Positions 1 through 8,376 of a stretch of 59,558 nt of DNA are shown here, in pieces. The translations under genes and the position numbers were made by a program. Numbering within the stretch: the stretch's first letter is position 1; the number at the start of each line of letters is the position of its first letter. The notes under the pieces are model-generated. The model made no database searches and had not been told where the DNA came from. It was given only the letters and a program-made list of their open reading frames with translations. This stretch comes from an uncultured Selenomonadaceae bacterium (lineage in GTDB: Bacteria; Bacillota; Negativicutes; Selenomonadales; Selenomonadaceae), in NCBI GenBank assembly GCA_905234175.1, contig CAJOGX010000010.1, positions 1 to 59,558 of the forward strand. The letters run 5' to 3'.

Positions 1-2
1 AG

Positions 3-443
3 CTGACGGCGCAGGAATACAGCTACTTCTTCGCGGCGAACGCGGCGGCGTCGGCGCTGGGGCCGGTCATTTATCTGAAGCTGAAAACGCTGATGTCAAA
101 CGAGCGGCTGACGGAATTTTGTTTCCTGATTTCGGCGGTGAGCGGCGTGGCGGTTTTGTTTCCAGGGCACTGGAGCGCATGGGCGTTTTTATTCTCATTC
201 CTGCCGTTCACGGTGATTGGAACCGTCGTGCGCCCGTTTGCCATGGAAATTCTGCTGAACCGCGCGAAGGAAAACGTTGGCACGGCGTCCTCGATGATAA
301 ATTTCGTGCCGAACTTATTCGGCAGCATTGGTATGGCGCTGGGAACACTGCCGAGCTCAGATTTTATCACGGGGCTGGCGGTAATAATCCTCGGCGCGAC
401 GGCGTGCGCAATTTTCATATTCAGATTCGTCGACATACGCTGA
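3..443 (+). CDS. MFS drug-resistance-type transporter, C-terminal part
   Basis: This frame is open from the left edge of the window, so only about the last 146 residues are present. They are hydrophobic, with several membrane-spanning stretches separated by short polar loops; the loop after the first helix reads LKLKTLMSNERL. The look is that of the last four helices of a major facilitator exporter, possibly the Bcr/CflA type, which would pump small molecules out of the cytoplasm using the proton gradient. The substrate cannot be read from this fragment. It ends with TGA, and 93 bases separate it from the next gene on the same strand. Family assignment is moderately sure; specificity is unknown. 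Confidence 0.6.
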   Translation: MTAQEYSYFFAANAAASALGPVIYLKLKTLMSNERLTEFCFLISAVSGVAVLFPGHWSAWAFLFSFLPFTVIGTVVRPFAMEILLNRAKENVGTASSMINFVPNLFGSIGMALGTLPSSDFITGLAVIILGATACAIFIFRFVDIR

Positions 444-468
444 GAAATTTTTCAGCCCGAAATGCAGG

Positions 469-499
469 AACGGAAATTAGTTTACCGAATAATTCCGTT
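469..499 (+). repeat. Inverted repeat after the MFS gene
   Basis: AACGGAA at 469-475 is matched by TTCCGTT at 493-499 across a 17-base loop. No run of T follows, so a classical intrinsic terminator is not supported. It could be a weak transcription end or chance. Nothing else is apparent in the 93-base gap. Confidence 0.25.
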
Positions 500-536
500 A
501 TAGAAAAATCTTGATTCGCTGGAAGGGGCTGCTGGT

Positions 537-2273
537 ATGAACAAGTTGTCGATAACTAAAAAGTTGATAGGGGCATTCGGGGCGGTTTTCATTTTAGTGG
601 CGAGTTTCGGTCTGTTCATAAATTTTTCGTTCAGCGGCTTGAGCAGTGAGCGCTCGAACGTGCGGGACTGGCTGGATTCGGACATAACTGTTTCGACGAT
701 TGACCGAGGGATAACGGATACGCAGCACGCGGTTTATGCGCGGGTGACGACGCTGGGCGTGGTGAACGATTTCCGCTGGAAGTCTGAGCAGGAAAAAAAT
801 ATTTCAGCCGTCGATGAAAATTTCGAGCGGTACAGGAAAGTTATCGACGACGGCGACTACGATACCGAGGCGGAGCGGCAGCGGGATATTGCGATGATTG
901 AAAATGAAGTGGCGCTGTGGACGGCATACAAGGAACAACTGGCACGCATTGAGCCGCTGATAGCCGCTGGGAACCGTGAAGCAGGCGCGGCACTTTTGAA
1001 CGGGGAAATTGAAACGGCGTTTGAAAAAATTGCCGCCGCGATGGACGAAGACGTTAAGGACTGCGCGACGGGTCTGGCGGACGCGGTAGACGCCTCGGAT
1101 AAAACGTTCGACGAGTTTACGCAGCTGGTGCACGTCATGGGAATAATAATCTCGCTGATTTTGCTGGTCGTGGTCGCGATTTTGTACCTGCTGGTAAAAA
1201 ATATCCGGCACTCGGTGGAGCAGATAGTTCGCGTGACGGAAAAGGCGGCGCGTGGCGATTTGTCGCACGACGTGCAAACCGACGCGGCAGACGAATTTGG
1301 AACGATAGCGGCGCAGTTCAACGCGGTGATTCAGCACATGCGAAAGGCGCTGGGGAAAGTGCAGGGGGCGGCGCAGCAGGTTGCTGACAGCGCGGAAGTC
1401 ATGAAAGGCAGCGTCAGCCACAGCGGCGAGCTGATTCAAAACATTGCGCTTTCTGTTACCAGCGCCACGGACAACGCCGCCGAACAGCGCGAGGCTTTGA
1501 ACGATACGGAAATTCGCGTCAGAGAAATTGAACAGAGCGTATCGAAATCCGTGACGGCAATGCGAATTGGACTGGACAGCGTTAAGCACACGGCGGAACA
1601 GGCGTCGCGAGGAAATGAGCTGGCGGCGGCAACCGTTCAGCAAATGCACGACATTGCGACGGCGGTTGACGAATCTGCGCGAATCGTTCAGGAGCTGGGC
1701 GAAAAGTCAAAAGAAATTGGCTCAATAGTCGAAGTCATTTCAGCGATAGCGGCGCAGACGAATTTGCTGGCGCTGAACGCGGCGATAGAGGCGGCGCGCG
1801 CTGGCGAACACGGACGCGGCTTCGCAGTAGTGGCGGAGGAAGTTCGCAAGCTGGCGGAAAACTCTCAGCAGTCCGTTCAGCAGATTGGCGACATCATTGG
1901 CACGATACAGGAAACCACAAGCAAGGCGGTTGAAACTATGCAAACGGGCTACAAGCGCGTTCACGAGGGCAGGAGCAACGTCGAGGCGACCGGCAGTTCC
2001 TTTAACGAAATCGTCAGGATGATTCGTACCGCCGAGGAAAATTCCCAGCAGGTCATGGACGCTATCAGCCACCTCAGCGAGCCGATAGCCGATATCGTCA
2101 GCCGCACCGAGAAAATTTCAACCATGTCCGCCGAAATCGCGCAGAAGATGGAAGAAATTTCCGTCGCCACCGCCGAGCAGGCTACCAGTATCATGGAAAT
2201 TTCCGATAACAGCGGCAGCCTGACGGATTTGTCCCAGAATATGAAAAATACCGCCGCCGAGTTCCAGCTGTAA
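537..2273 (+). CDS. Methyl-accepting chemotaxis protein
   Basis: A 578-residue membrane chemoreceptor. A short cytoplasmic start is followed by a membrane helix (about residues 10-32), an extracytoplasmic ligand-binding region of roughly 165 residues that looks helical (four-helix-bundle type), a second membrane helix (about 201-221), a HAMP linker, and a long coiled-coil signalling domain. The highly conserved hairpin tip that contacts CheA and CheW is visible at about 400-442 ([16 protein letters not shown]). No C-terminal pentapeptide for CheR/CheB docking is evident. The ATG follows GGAAGGGG at 521-528. With fliB at 37 kb this suggests a motile organism. The ligand cannot be inferred. No che genes are adjacent, so it is a stand-alone receptor gene. 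Confidence 0.95.
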   Translation: MNKLSITKKLIGAFGAVFILVASFGLFINFSFSGLSSERSNVRDWLDSDITVSTIDRGITDTQHAVYARVTTLGVVNDFRWKSEQEKNISAVDENFERYRKVIDDGDYDTEAERQRDIAMIENEVALWTAYKEQLARIEPLIAAGNREAGAALLNGEIETAFEKIAAAMDEDVKDCATGLADAVDASDKTFDEFTQLVHVMGIIISLILLVVVAILYLLVKNIRHSVEQIVRVTEKAARGDLSHDVQTDAADEFGTIAAQFNAVIQHMRKALGKVQGAAQQVADSAEVMKGSVSHSGELIQNIALSVTSATDNAAEQREALNDTEIRVREIEQSVSKSVTAMRIGLDSVKHTAEQASRGNELAAATVQQMHDIATAVDESARIVQELGEKSKEIGSIVEVISAIAAQTNLLALNAAIEAARAGEHGRGFAVVAEEVRKLAENSQQSVQQIGDIIGTIQETTSKAVETMQTGYKRVHEGRSNVEATGSSFNEIVRMIRTAEENSQQVMDAISHLSEPIADIVSRTEKISTMSAEIAQKMEEISVATAEQATSIMEISDNSGSLTDLSQNMKNTAAEFQL

Positions 2274-2309
2274 ACTTCCAGCAACGGTATAGAAAATTTT
2301 GTCGTTAAA

Positions 2310-2594
2310 TCAGGTAAAAAATTCTACGTCAATATCTTTTTCCGCCTCGGCGATAGATTTGCCGTCGAACAGAATTTTAGCGTCAATTAAATTTCGCACG
2401 GCTTTTTTGAGCGTGGATAAATCATCTGGAATTTCGACGCAGTAGCATGGTGTTTCGTCGCCGAAGCGCCAGACTGAAAGTTTCAAGTCGGCAGCGGCGT
2501 TTTCTTTTTGAAAATCGTACTGAACTCCGGCGTAGGAAAATTCAATTTCGTCGTATTCCAGCAGCGTCTTTTGAAAATTTTCCGCGTCAATCAT
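2310..2594 (-). CDS. Small acidic protein coupled to the DUF262 gene
   Basis: A 94-residue protein I do not recognise. It is acidic, with no signal peptide or membrane helix, and predicted alternating strands and helices. Its ATG overlaps the stop codon of the upstream DUF262/DUF1524 gene (ATGA at 2591-2594), so the two are almost certainly translated together. That coupling suggests a partner role, such as an accessory or control subunit of the DUF262 protein, but this is inference only. It converges on the chemoreceptor gene with a 36-base gap that shows no clear terminator. Confidence 0.7.
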   Translation of the reverse strand: MIDAENFQKTLLEYDEIEFSYAGVQYDFQKENAAADLKLSVWRFGDETPCYCVEIPDDLSTLKKAVRNLIDAKILFDGKSIAEAEKDIDVEFFT

Positions 2595-4693
2595 CTTTTA
2601 GCGAACTCAATTTCGTCCTTGAAGTTGGTGCCAGTAAGCCGGTCGAAATTCTCCACGAGGTCTTTGGTAGATTTAAGGCATTCTTTGACGCTCAACTTTG
2701 CGCCGAAATAATAATTCTCGCCAATTTCGGTAACAGGCGTCGGCAAATTTTCGGGGCTGGCAGAGAAAAATCTACTGCGGCCAGAATCTTGAACGGCCTG
2801 CCGGAAATTATCCTTGTCGAGCGCGTAAAGGTTCCTGGCGACGATACGCAGCAGGTCTATCCAGTAATCCAGCGGAATTTTTTTATCTGCAATGGAAACG
2901 CTTTCGGGATAAGTGTTCGTCAGCTCGTTGAAGTCGGAATCGAGGTCGTAAATCTTTTTGTTAGCGAGAGCGGTGGGCTGATATTTTTCCGGCAGAGTCC
3001 AGATTTGCAGCGCGAGGTTAGCAAACATTTCAGTGCGGCGCCGAATATGACGTGAAGTCCAGTCGGAAACTTTGCTCAAATCTTTGGTGTAGGTATATTC
3101 GGAAATTGCGTAGGCGGCGCGCTTTTCGATGAAGAGAGCGGCCGGCTTATTCGGATTGGAAATGAGCACCAGATTTCCCAGCGCGTTTGCAAACATGCCT
3201 GCAGTCGCGTCATTTTTCTCGCGCAGATATTTTTCCCAGGCGGCGCTGAGCTTTTTCGGAATGACGAGCTCAACGGACAAATCGCCGTAGCCCGCAAAAT
3301 TGTACGAATTATTAATGTGACGCTCGAAAGAATACAGCAGGTATTTGCAGAAATTTTTCAGCGAAACATTCAGCTCCGGATTCATAAGCGCCTCTTTGAA
3401 ATCTTCGTCGCTCGGAACGGTGTACTTGCCCTTGCCCTGAGTCGAAACCTGCCAGAGTGAATCGGCGCTGACGCTTTGAATTTTGTCGAGGCGGTTAAGG
3501 ATATTGCCGGCGTTTTGCGCCGAGTCGATACCGGTCATTCTGCAAACTTTTGCCCTGCATATAAGCGAAATCAGCGCGTCCACGATTTGGATAAAAATTT
3601 TTTCGTCGAAGTCGCCGCGAGTGTAGCGTTCGTTCAGTTCCAGCAGAATTATCGGCGCGCTGGCGGCGTCCAGCAGGTACACAAGCTCATAGAATTTTTT
3701 ATCCAGCGCCGAAAGCTCGTTGAACTTTGTATTGTCCGTGAAGAGCAGCCGCCGGTAAAATTTGGCGTTGAACAGCAGATTCTGCAGGAATTTTTCTACC
3801 TGCTGCGCTTTATCGCCGTCGTAGATTTTATGAAAATATTTTTTGAAAGCCTCGTACATTGCGTTGGTGGAAAGTTGAATATTTTTTCCGCGCTGCGTAT
3901 CCTTGCTGGATTTTCGCTTGGAGGTAAGGTATTGGAGTACGAATTTATCGACAGTCTCCGAATTATCGACAGTCTCCGAATTTTGAAACAGCCGCTCCAT
4001 GGGCAGCCAGTATTCTTTATAAAGCCGCTCCTGCGTTTCGTAGTCCAAATCCATCAGCAGGAAGTTACGAATCAATTCGGTCTCGGTTAGGTCTTTGCCG
4101 GTAGAGTTCAGCGACTCAAAAATTTGCTGCGGATTTTCGTTATCGAGAACCATTTTGACAAATTCCAGCGAATACAACGCGTCGTGAAGCTGTTCCACGG
4201 TAAATTCTGACGCGGAAATTTTTTCCCTGAAAAACGCGTAGTTTTCGTACAGCCTGGAATATTTTTCGCGCGGATTGAGTTCCTCGCCGCTGAGGATTTT
4301 TTTAAAAATATCCACGTCGTATTCCGTCGGCTGAAGTTTGAACGGGTACTTCGGATTTGGAACGGCGTGCCGGAAAAAGTTCGCAGTAATCGCAAACTGG
4401 ATATTTTTGTCGTCGGTAGAATCGTAAAGCGCCCGCGCCAGCAGAATCAGGCTGGTAATGCGTTGCTGCCCGTCGACGATTATCAGCTCGTTGAACATGC
4501 CGCCGATTTTTTTATCTTTGTAGACTATCGCGCCAAGAAAATGCGTGCCGCCGTTGCGGACGATAATTTCTATATCGCTGAAAAGTTGTTCGCATTGCGT
4601 CTGCCGCCAGTCATAATTCCGCTGGTAAACCGGAATCTGGAGCGTGGCGTTCGCTGGAAAAACTTCCACCATTTTTATTTGATTTGCCTGCAT
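2591..4693 (-). CDS. DUF262/DUF1524 (GmrSD-type) protein with altered HNH motif
   Basis: A 700-residue protein of the GmrSD-like class, in which a ParB-like DUF262 domain and a DUF1524 HNH nuclease domain share one chain. The DUF262 hallmarks are clear: IPVYQRNYDW at 20-29 and IVDGQQRITSL at 72-82 (the DGQQR nucleotide-binding motif). The C-terminal part shows the DUF1524 pattern GNLVLISNPNK followed by FIEKR and a W..RHIRRR stretch. In this family the nuclease motif is usually (E/D)HI.P; here it reads VELVIP with Leu476 in the His position, so DNA cleavage may be lost. A perfect 18-base tandem duplication adds six residues. It lies 12 bases after the EamA gene in the metK run; ATG is preceded by AGGGAGA. 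Members act in defence against modified phage DNA, but that role is unproven here. Confidence 0.85.
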   Translation of the reverse strand: MQANQIKMVEVFPANATLQIPVYQRNYDWRQTQCEQLFSDIEIIVRNGGTHFLGAIVYKDKKIGGMFNELIIVDGQQRITSLILLARALYDSTDDKNIQFAITANFFRHAVPNPKYPFKLQPTEYDVDIFKKILSGEELNPREKYSRLYENYAFFREKISASEFTVEQLHDALYSLEFVKMVLDNENPQQIFESLNSTGKDLTETELIRNFLLMDLDYETQERLYKEYWLPMERLFQNSETVDNSETVDKFVLQYLTSKRKSSKDTQRGKNIQLSTNAMYEAFKKYFHKIYDGDKAQQVEKFLQNLLFNAKFYRRLLFTDNTKFNELSALDKKFYELVYLLDAASAPIILLELNERYTRGDFDEKIFIQIVDALISLICRAKVCRMTGIDSAQNAGNILNRLDKIQSVSADSLWQVSTQGKGKYTVPSDEDFKEALMNPELNVSLKNFCKYLLYSFERHINNSYNFAGYGDLSVELVIPKKLSAAWEKYLREKNDATAGMFANALGNLVLISNPNKPAALFIEKRAAYAISEYTYTKDLSKVSDWTSRHIRRRTEMFANLALQIWTLPEKYQPTALANKKIYDLDSDFNELTNTYPESVSIADKKIPLDYWIDLLRIVARNLYALDKDNFRQAVQDSGRSRFFSASPENLPTPVTEIGENYYFGAKLSVKECLKSTKDLVENFDRLTGTNFKDEIEFAKR
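3945..3980. repeat. Perfect 18-bp tandem duplication in the DUF262 gene
   Basis: The unit TTATCGACAGTCTCCGAA occurs twice back to back and is in frame, producing the peptide NSETVD twice in the encoded protein. The perfect identity suggests a recent slippage or duplication event in the linker between the DUF262 domain and the helical middle region. Confidence 0.9.
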
Positions 4694-4705
4694 TTAAATC
4701 TCCCT

Positions 4706-5542
4706 TCACGAATGTTGCACGATAAAAATTCCCGCCAGCACCATGAGCATTCCCAGCACGATTGAGAGCGTCAGCGGCTCGCCCAGCAAAAGCACTCCCG
4801 CAACGACGCTGACAACCGGCACGCCCAGAATTGAAATTGACGCCTTGCTCGCCTCCATGTGCTGAAGTACGAAAACCCACAGGATAAACGCAATCGCCGA
4901 CGCCAAAATTCCGTTGTACAGCAAACAAACAATTCCCAGCGGCGTCCACGTTACCGAGGTTTCGATGAAAGCCGCCGTGTAAATTGCCAGCATGACCGCG
5001 CCAACCGCCATCTGCCACGTCGTCAGCGAAATCGTGTTGCACTCCGAAAGTTTCGCCTTCATTATCACGTTGCCGACCGCCCAGCAAATCGCCGCAGTTA
5101 GCGCCATGAGTATCGCAGGTAATTCGCCGCTTACGTCCACGTTCATCAAAACGCCGACGCCAACTATGCTCAGCGCGACGCCGACTATTTTTTTCCTCGT
5201 CAGCGGCTCGTGCAGGAAAATCGCCGCCAGCAGCGTTACCCACAGCGGCATTGTGTAGTTAACCACCGAAGTCAAACCCGCGTCGAGATATTTGAAACAG
5301 TTCTGCAGAATCACCGAGCCCGCCGCAATCTGGAAGAAGCCCGACAGCACTATCCAGCCCCAGAATTTTCGCGGTGGCGGCGGCAGCTTAGTAAAAAAAG
5401 CAACCGCTAAAAGCACGGCTGCTCCGGAAAGAAATCTGTACGTCACGAAAAGTTCCGGCGTGAAATACGCGTTAGCTACTTTCATGACAACGAAGTTACA
5501 ACCCCATATCAAACAGAGTACAATCAGCGCGCGGAAAATCAT
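4706..5542 (-). CDS. EamA-family (DMT) transporter
   Basis: A 278-residue integral membrane protein with about ten membrane helices arranged as two repeats of five, the usual size and layout for EamA/RhaT-type drug/metabolite exporters. The first repeat starts at the N-terminus ([15 protein letters not shown]) and the second at about residue 150 ([15 protein letters not shown]). It would move a small metabolite across the inner membrane; the substrate is unknown. Its ATG overlaps the metK stop (ATGA at 5539-5542), which indicates co-translation with S-adenosylmethionine synthetase, so an export role connected to methionine metabolism is possible but speculative. Confidence 0.9.
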   Translation of the reverse strand: MIFRALIVLCLIWGCNFVVMKVANAYFTPELFVTYRFLSGAAVLLAVAFFTKLPPPPRKFWGWIVLSGFFQIAAGSVILQNCFKYLDAGLTSVVNYTMPLWVTLLAAIFLHEPLTRKKIVGVALSIVGVGVLMNVDVSGELPAILMALTAAICWAVGNVIMKAKLSECNTISLTTWQMAVGAVMLAIYTAAFIETSVTWTPLGIVCLLYNGILASAIAFILWVFVLQHMEASKASISILGVPVVSVVAGVLLLGEPLTLSIVLGMLMVLAGIFIVQHS

Positions 5543-6708
5543 TTTAAGCCTGCCTGTTCGCGCAGAGTTTCAACCTTATCCAAACGCTCCCACGGTAAAT
5601 CCACGTCTGTGCGACCGAAGTGTCCGTATGCCGAAGTCTGCCGGTAAATTGGGCGGCGCAAATCAAGCTCGCGAATAATTCCGGCGGGCGTCAGATTAAA
5701 ATTCTTACTGACGAGTTCAGCGATTTTAGACTCGTCAATTTTGTTTGTGCCGAAAGTGTCAAGCTGAATCGAAACGGGCTTCGCGACGCCAATCGCATAC
5801 GCCAGCTGAATTTCGCACCTGTCAGCCAGACCGGCGGCGACGATATTTTTAGCGACGTAGCGGGCGGCGTAGGAAGCGCTGCGGTCAACCTTCGTGGGAT
5901 CTTTGCCGCTGAAAGCCCCGCCACCATGCCGTGCGGCGCCGCCATACGTGTCCACCACAATTTTCCTGCCGGTCAGACCAGAATCGCCCTGCGGTCCGCC
6001 GATAACAAACTTGCCGGTCGGGTTGACGAAAATTTTCATGCCGTCCGTCGAAAGACTTTCCGGAATCGTCGTCTCAATCACGTACTTAATCATATCCGCG
6101 CGAATCTGTTCCAGCGAAACTTCGGGGTTGTGCTGCGTAGAAATAACAATCGTGTCGACAGCGACGGGCTTGCCGTCCTCGTAAACAATCGTCACCTGCG
6201 TTTTTCCATCAGGGCGCAAATAATTTACTTCGCCGGTAACTTTGCGAATTTCCGCCAGCCGGTAAGCGAGCTTGTGCGCAAGGGAAATTGGCGTGGGCAT
6301 ATATTCCGGCGTTTCGTTGGTTGCGTACCCGAACATCATTCCCTGATCGCCAGCGCCGAGTTCGTCCTTATCGTCGAACGCGCTGTTGACGCCCTGCGCA
6401 ATGTCCGGCGACTGTTCGTCGAGCGAAACGAGAACGCCGACGGTATCCGCGTCGAAGCCGTAAGCCGAATTTGTGTAGCCAATTTCGCGCACCGCCTCAC
6501 GAATAATTCTAGCAATGTCGACGTAGCAGGTCGTGGAAATTTCGCCGACGACGTGAACCTGGCCGGTCGTCACGACGGTTTCGCAGGCAACGCGTCCCAG
6601 CGGGTCTCTTTCCAAAATCGCGTCCAGAATGCTGTCGGAAATTCTGTCGGCAACCTTATCGGGGTGCCCTTCCGTCACTGATTCAGATGTGAATAAAGTT
6701 TTTGCCAA
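5539..6708 (-). CDS. metK: S-adenosylmethionine synthetase
   Basis: Makes S-adenosylmethionine from methionine and ATP in the cytoplasm. The 389-residue product has the family signatures GHPDK (14-18), GAGDQG (118-123) and the glycine-rich [16 protein letters not shown] loop, and a normal family length. I chose the TTG at 6708: it gives the canonical N-terminus [14 protein letters not shown] and has GGTGAT just upstream. A more upstream TTG at 6744 falls inside the predicted -10 box. The gene heads a leftward run with the EamA transporter, the DUF262 protein and a small acidic protein. No SAM riboswitch fits in the short leader. Confidence 0.97.
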   Translation of the reverse strand: MAKTLFTSESVTEGHPDKVADRISDSILDAILERDPLGRVACETVVTTGQVHVVGEISTTCYVDIARIIREAVREIGYTNSAYGFDADTVGVLVSLDEQSPDIAQGVNSAFDDKDELGAGDQGMMFGYATNETPEYMPTPISLAHKLAYRLAEIRKVTGEVNYLRPDGKTQVTIVYEDGKPVAVDTIVISTQHNPEVSLEQIRADMIKYVIETTIPESLSTDGMKIFVNPTGKFVIGGPQGDSGLTGRKIVVDTYGGAARHGGGAFSGKDPTKVDRSASYAARYVAKNIVAAGLADRCEIQLAYAIGVAKPVSIQLDTFGTNKIDESKIAELVSKNFNLTPAGIIRELDLRRPIYRQTSAYGHFGRTDVDLPWERLDKVETLREQAGLK

Positions 6709-6742
6709 AAATATCACCACTTTCAAATCTGTTGGTGATTTC

Positions 6743-6771
6743 AAGGTAACACATTTAAACTTTCATGTCAA
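6743..6771 (-). promoter_or_regulatory. Predicted metK promoter
   Basis: On the minus strand there is a perfect -35 TTGACA (6771-6766), a 17-base spacer and a weak -10 TACCTT (6748-6743). It lies about 35-60 bases upstream of the chosen TTG start and is back to back with the queH promoter. Confidence 0.5.
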
Positions 6772-6780
6772 CAGCGGAAA

Positions 6781-6789
6781 TGTTATAAT
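6781..6789 (+). promoter_or_regulatory. Predicted extended -10 promoter for queH
   Basis: TGTTATAAT is a perfect extended -10 element (TGn plus TATAAT) 28 bases before the queH start. No good -35 is visible, as is common with extended -10 promoters. It is divergent from the metK promoter. Confidence 0.6.
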
Positions 6790-6817
6790 TGGCGCAGAAA
6801 TTTTTGGAGGCGGCGCC

Positions 6818-7432
6818 ATGGAAATTTTAATGCACATGTGCTGCGGGCCGTGCTCGTGCTACCCGACGCAGAAACTTCGCGCGGAAGGCTTCGAGCCGGT
6901 CGGCTACTTTTTTAACCCGAACATTCATCCTTACAAAGAGTGGCACCAGCGCCGGAAAACTGCGCGCGAGTTCGCTGAAAAAGTCAGCTTGAAATTTTTT
7001 GAAGACAACCGCTACGGCCTGCGCGAATTTCTTACAAAAACTTCAAGCGCAGTCGGAGGCGTTGACGCGGAAGATACCTTTAAGTTCGGCGACGGCTTTC
7101 ACCAGCGCTGTAAAATTTGCTACGCGTGGCGGCTGAATGAAACTGCGAAGTTTGCCGCTGAGCACGGCTACAAAGTTTTCACGTCAACGCTTTTTTACAG
7201 CGTCCACCAGAATCATGAGCTGATGAAAAAAATTGCTGAGGGCGTCGCCAAAAATTCCGGCGTCGAATTTTACTACGAAGATTTTCGCGCGGGCTGGCAG
7301 GAGGGAATTGATTTGAGCCTGGAGCTGGGCTTGTACCGGCAGAATTATTGCGGCTGCGTCTTCAGCGAGGAGGAGCGATTCAGCAGGGAAATTAAGCGCC
7401 TGCGGAAAAATCTGTCAGCGCAGAAAAATTAA
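6818..7432 (+). CDS. queH: Epoxyqueuosine reductase QueH
   Basis: Catalyses the last step of queuosine synthesis, reducing epoxyqueuosine in tRNA; QueH is the non-cobalamin replacement for QueG. The 204-residue protein begins MEILMHMCCGPCSCYP, with the adjacent Cys pair and PC motif of the DUF208/QueH family, and has further conserved cysteines in RCKICYAWRL (middle) and YCGC (near the end) that bind the iron-sulfur cluster and metal. The ATG at 6818 has GGAGG seven bases upstream, which decides the start although the frame stays open further upstream. The following kinase gene starts 16 bases after the stop. Confidence 0.93.
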   Translation: MEILMHMCCGPCSCYPTQKLRAEGFEPVGYFFNPNIHPYKEWHQRRKTAREFAEKVSLKFFEDNRYGLREFLTKTSSAVGGVDAEDTFKFGDGFHQRCKICYAWRLNETAKFAAEHGYKVFTSTLFYSVHQNHELMKKIAEGVAKNSGVEFYYEDFRAGWQEGIDLSLELGLYRQNYCGCVFSEEERFSREIKRLRKNLSAQKN

Positions 7433-7448
7433 AAGCGGGGTGGTTTTT

Positions 7449-8372
7449 TTGAAGATAGGGTTTATCAGCGCGACGATTGTCGACCTTGTTTCCTACGTTG
7501 ACAGGGCGCCGAATTATGATGAGGCGACGACGGCGAAGGATTTTCACATTGCCTGCGGCGGCAAGGGCGCCAATCAGGCTGTGGCGGCGAAAAGGCTGGG
7601 CGCAGATGTTATGCTGGTTTCTGCGGCGGGCGAAGATTTTTTTGGAGTTGCTGCGCTGGAAAATTTTCAGCGAAACGGGATTGATACGCGCCGGATTTTC
7701 AAAATCCCGCACGTTTCTACCGGCGTCGTGATGATTATCGTGGAGCCTTCGGGGCAGTACCGCAGTATCTTTTATCACGGCGCGAACGATTTTTTATCGC
7801 CGGAAAAAATTCTGCAGGCGGCGGACGATTTAAAAAGCTGCGGGCTTTTAGTAATGCAGCTGGAACTTCCGCTCGAAACGGTTTACGTGGCGGCCGACTT
7901 CGCCAGAAAAAATAACATTCCCGTCCTGCTGAATCCTTCGCCGATGAATGAAAATCTTGAACTCGAAAAAGTTTGCCCCTGCGAATTTTTTGTACTGAAC
8001 GAAATTGAGCTGAAGACTTTAACGGGACTTCCTGTCGGTTCGCTGGAAAATATTCGCGCGGCGGCGGGAAAACTTTTGACACGCGGGCTGAAAAATATTA
8101 TCCTGACGCTGGGAAGTCGCGGCTCAATCTGGTTTGCCGAGGGCGTCGAAGAATTTGTGCCGACGCTGGAAGTTGACGCGGTTGACAGCACCGGCGCGGG
8201 CGACGCGTTTACCGGCTGTTTTATTCAAAGTTTCGCGCAGGGTAAAAAAATTCCCGAAGCAATGCGGCTCGCCTCGAAGTACGCCGCGCTGAGCGTCACA
8301 CGCAAGGGCACGCAGGATTCTTACCTGACCGCAGGCGAATTTAAAAATTTTTGTGATTTGAAAGTGAGCTGA
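7449..8372 (+). CDS. Ribokinase-like PfkB family sugar kinase
   Basis: A 307-residue kinase of the PfkB family. The N-terminal signature CGGKGANQAVAAKRLG and the C-terminal signature DSTGAGDAFTGCFIQ, with the catalytic base in GAGDAF, are both intact. Length and layout fit ribokinase, which phosphorylates ribose at O-5 with ATP; another sugar or nucleoside is possible. I chose the TTG at 7449 because GCGGGGTGG lies directly upstream and the protein then starts with the usual first strand LKIGFISATIVD. It lies between queH and mutS on the same strand with 4 bases before the mutS start. No ribose transporter is nearby; the only related gene is the nucleoside transporter at 11.6-12.8 kb. Confidence 0.85.
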   Translation: MKIGFISATIVDLVSYVDRAPNYDEATTAKDFHIACGGKGANQAVAAKRLGADVMLVSAAGEDFFGVAALENFQRNGIDTRRIFKIPHVSTGVVMIIVEPSGQYRSIFYHGANDFLSPEKILQAADDLKSCGLLVMQLELPLETVYVAADFARKNNIPVLLNPSPMNENLELEKVCPCEFFVLNEIELKTLTGLPVGSLENIRAAAGKLLTRGLKNIILTLGSRGSIWFAEGVEEFVPTLEVDAVDSTGAGDAFTGCFIQSFAQGKKIPEAMRLASKYAALSVTRKGTQDSYLTAGEFKNFCDLKVS

Positions 8373-8376
8373 TTAC

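Noticed and set aside
89-443. Independent small gene starting at the internal ATG within the MFS fragment
   Set aside because: The frame is open to the left edge and the residues before the ATG continue the membrane protein pattern, so this is a partial transporter and not a short gene.
6709-6817. SAM riboswitch in the metK leader
   Set aside because: The leader between the predicted transcription start and the TTG is about 30 bases, too short for any SAM riboswitch.
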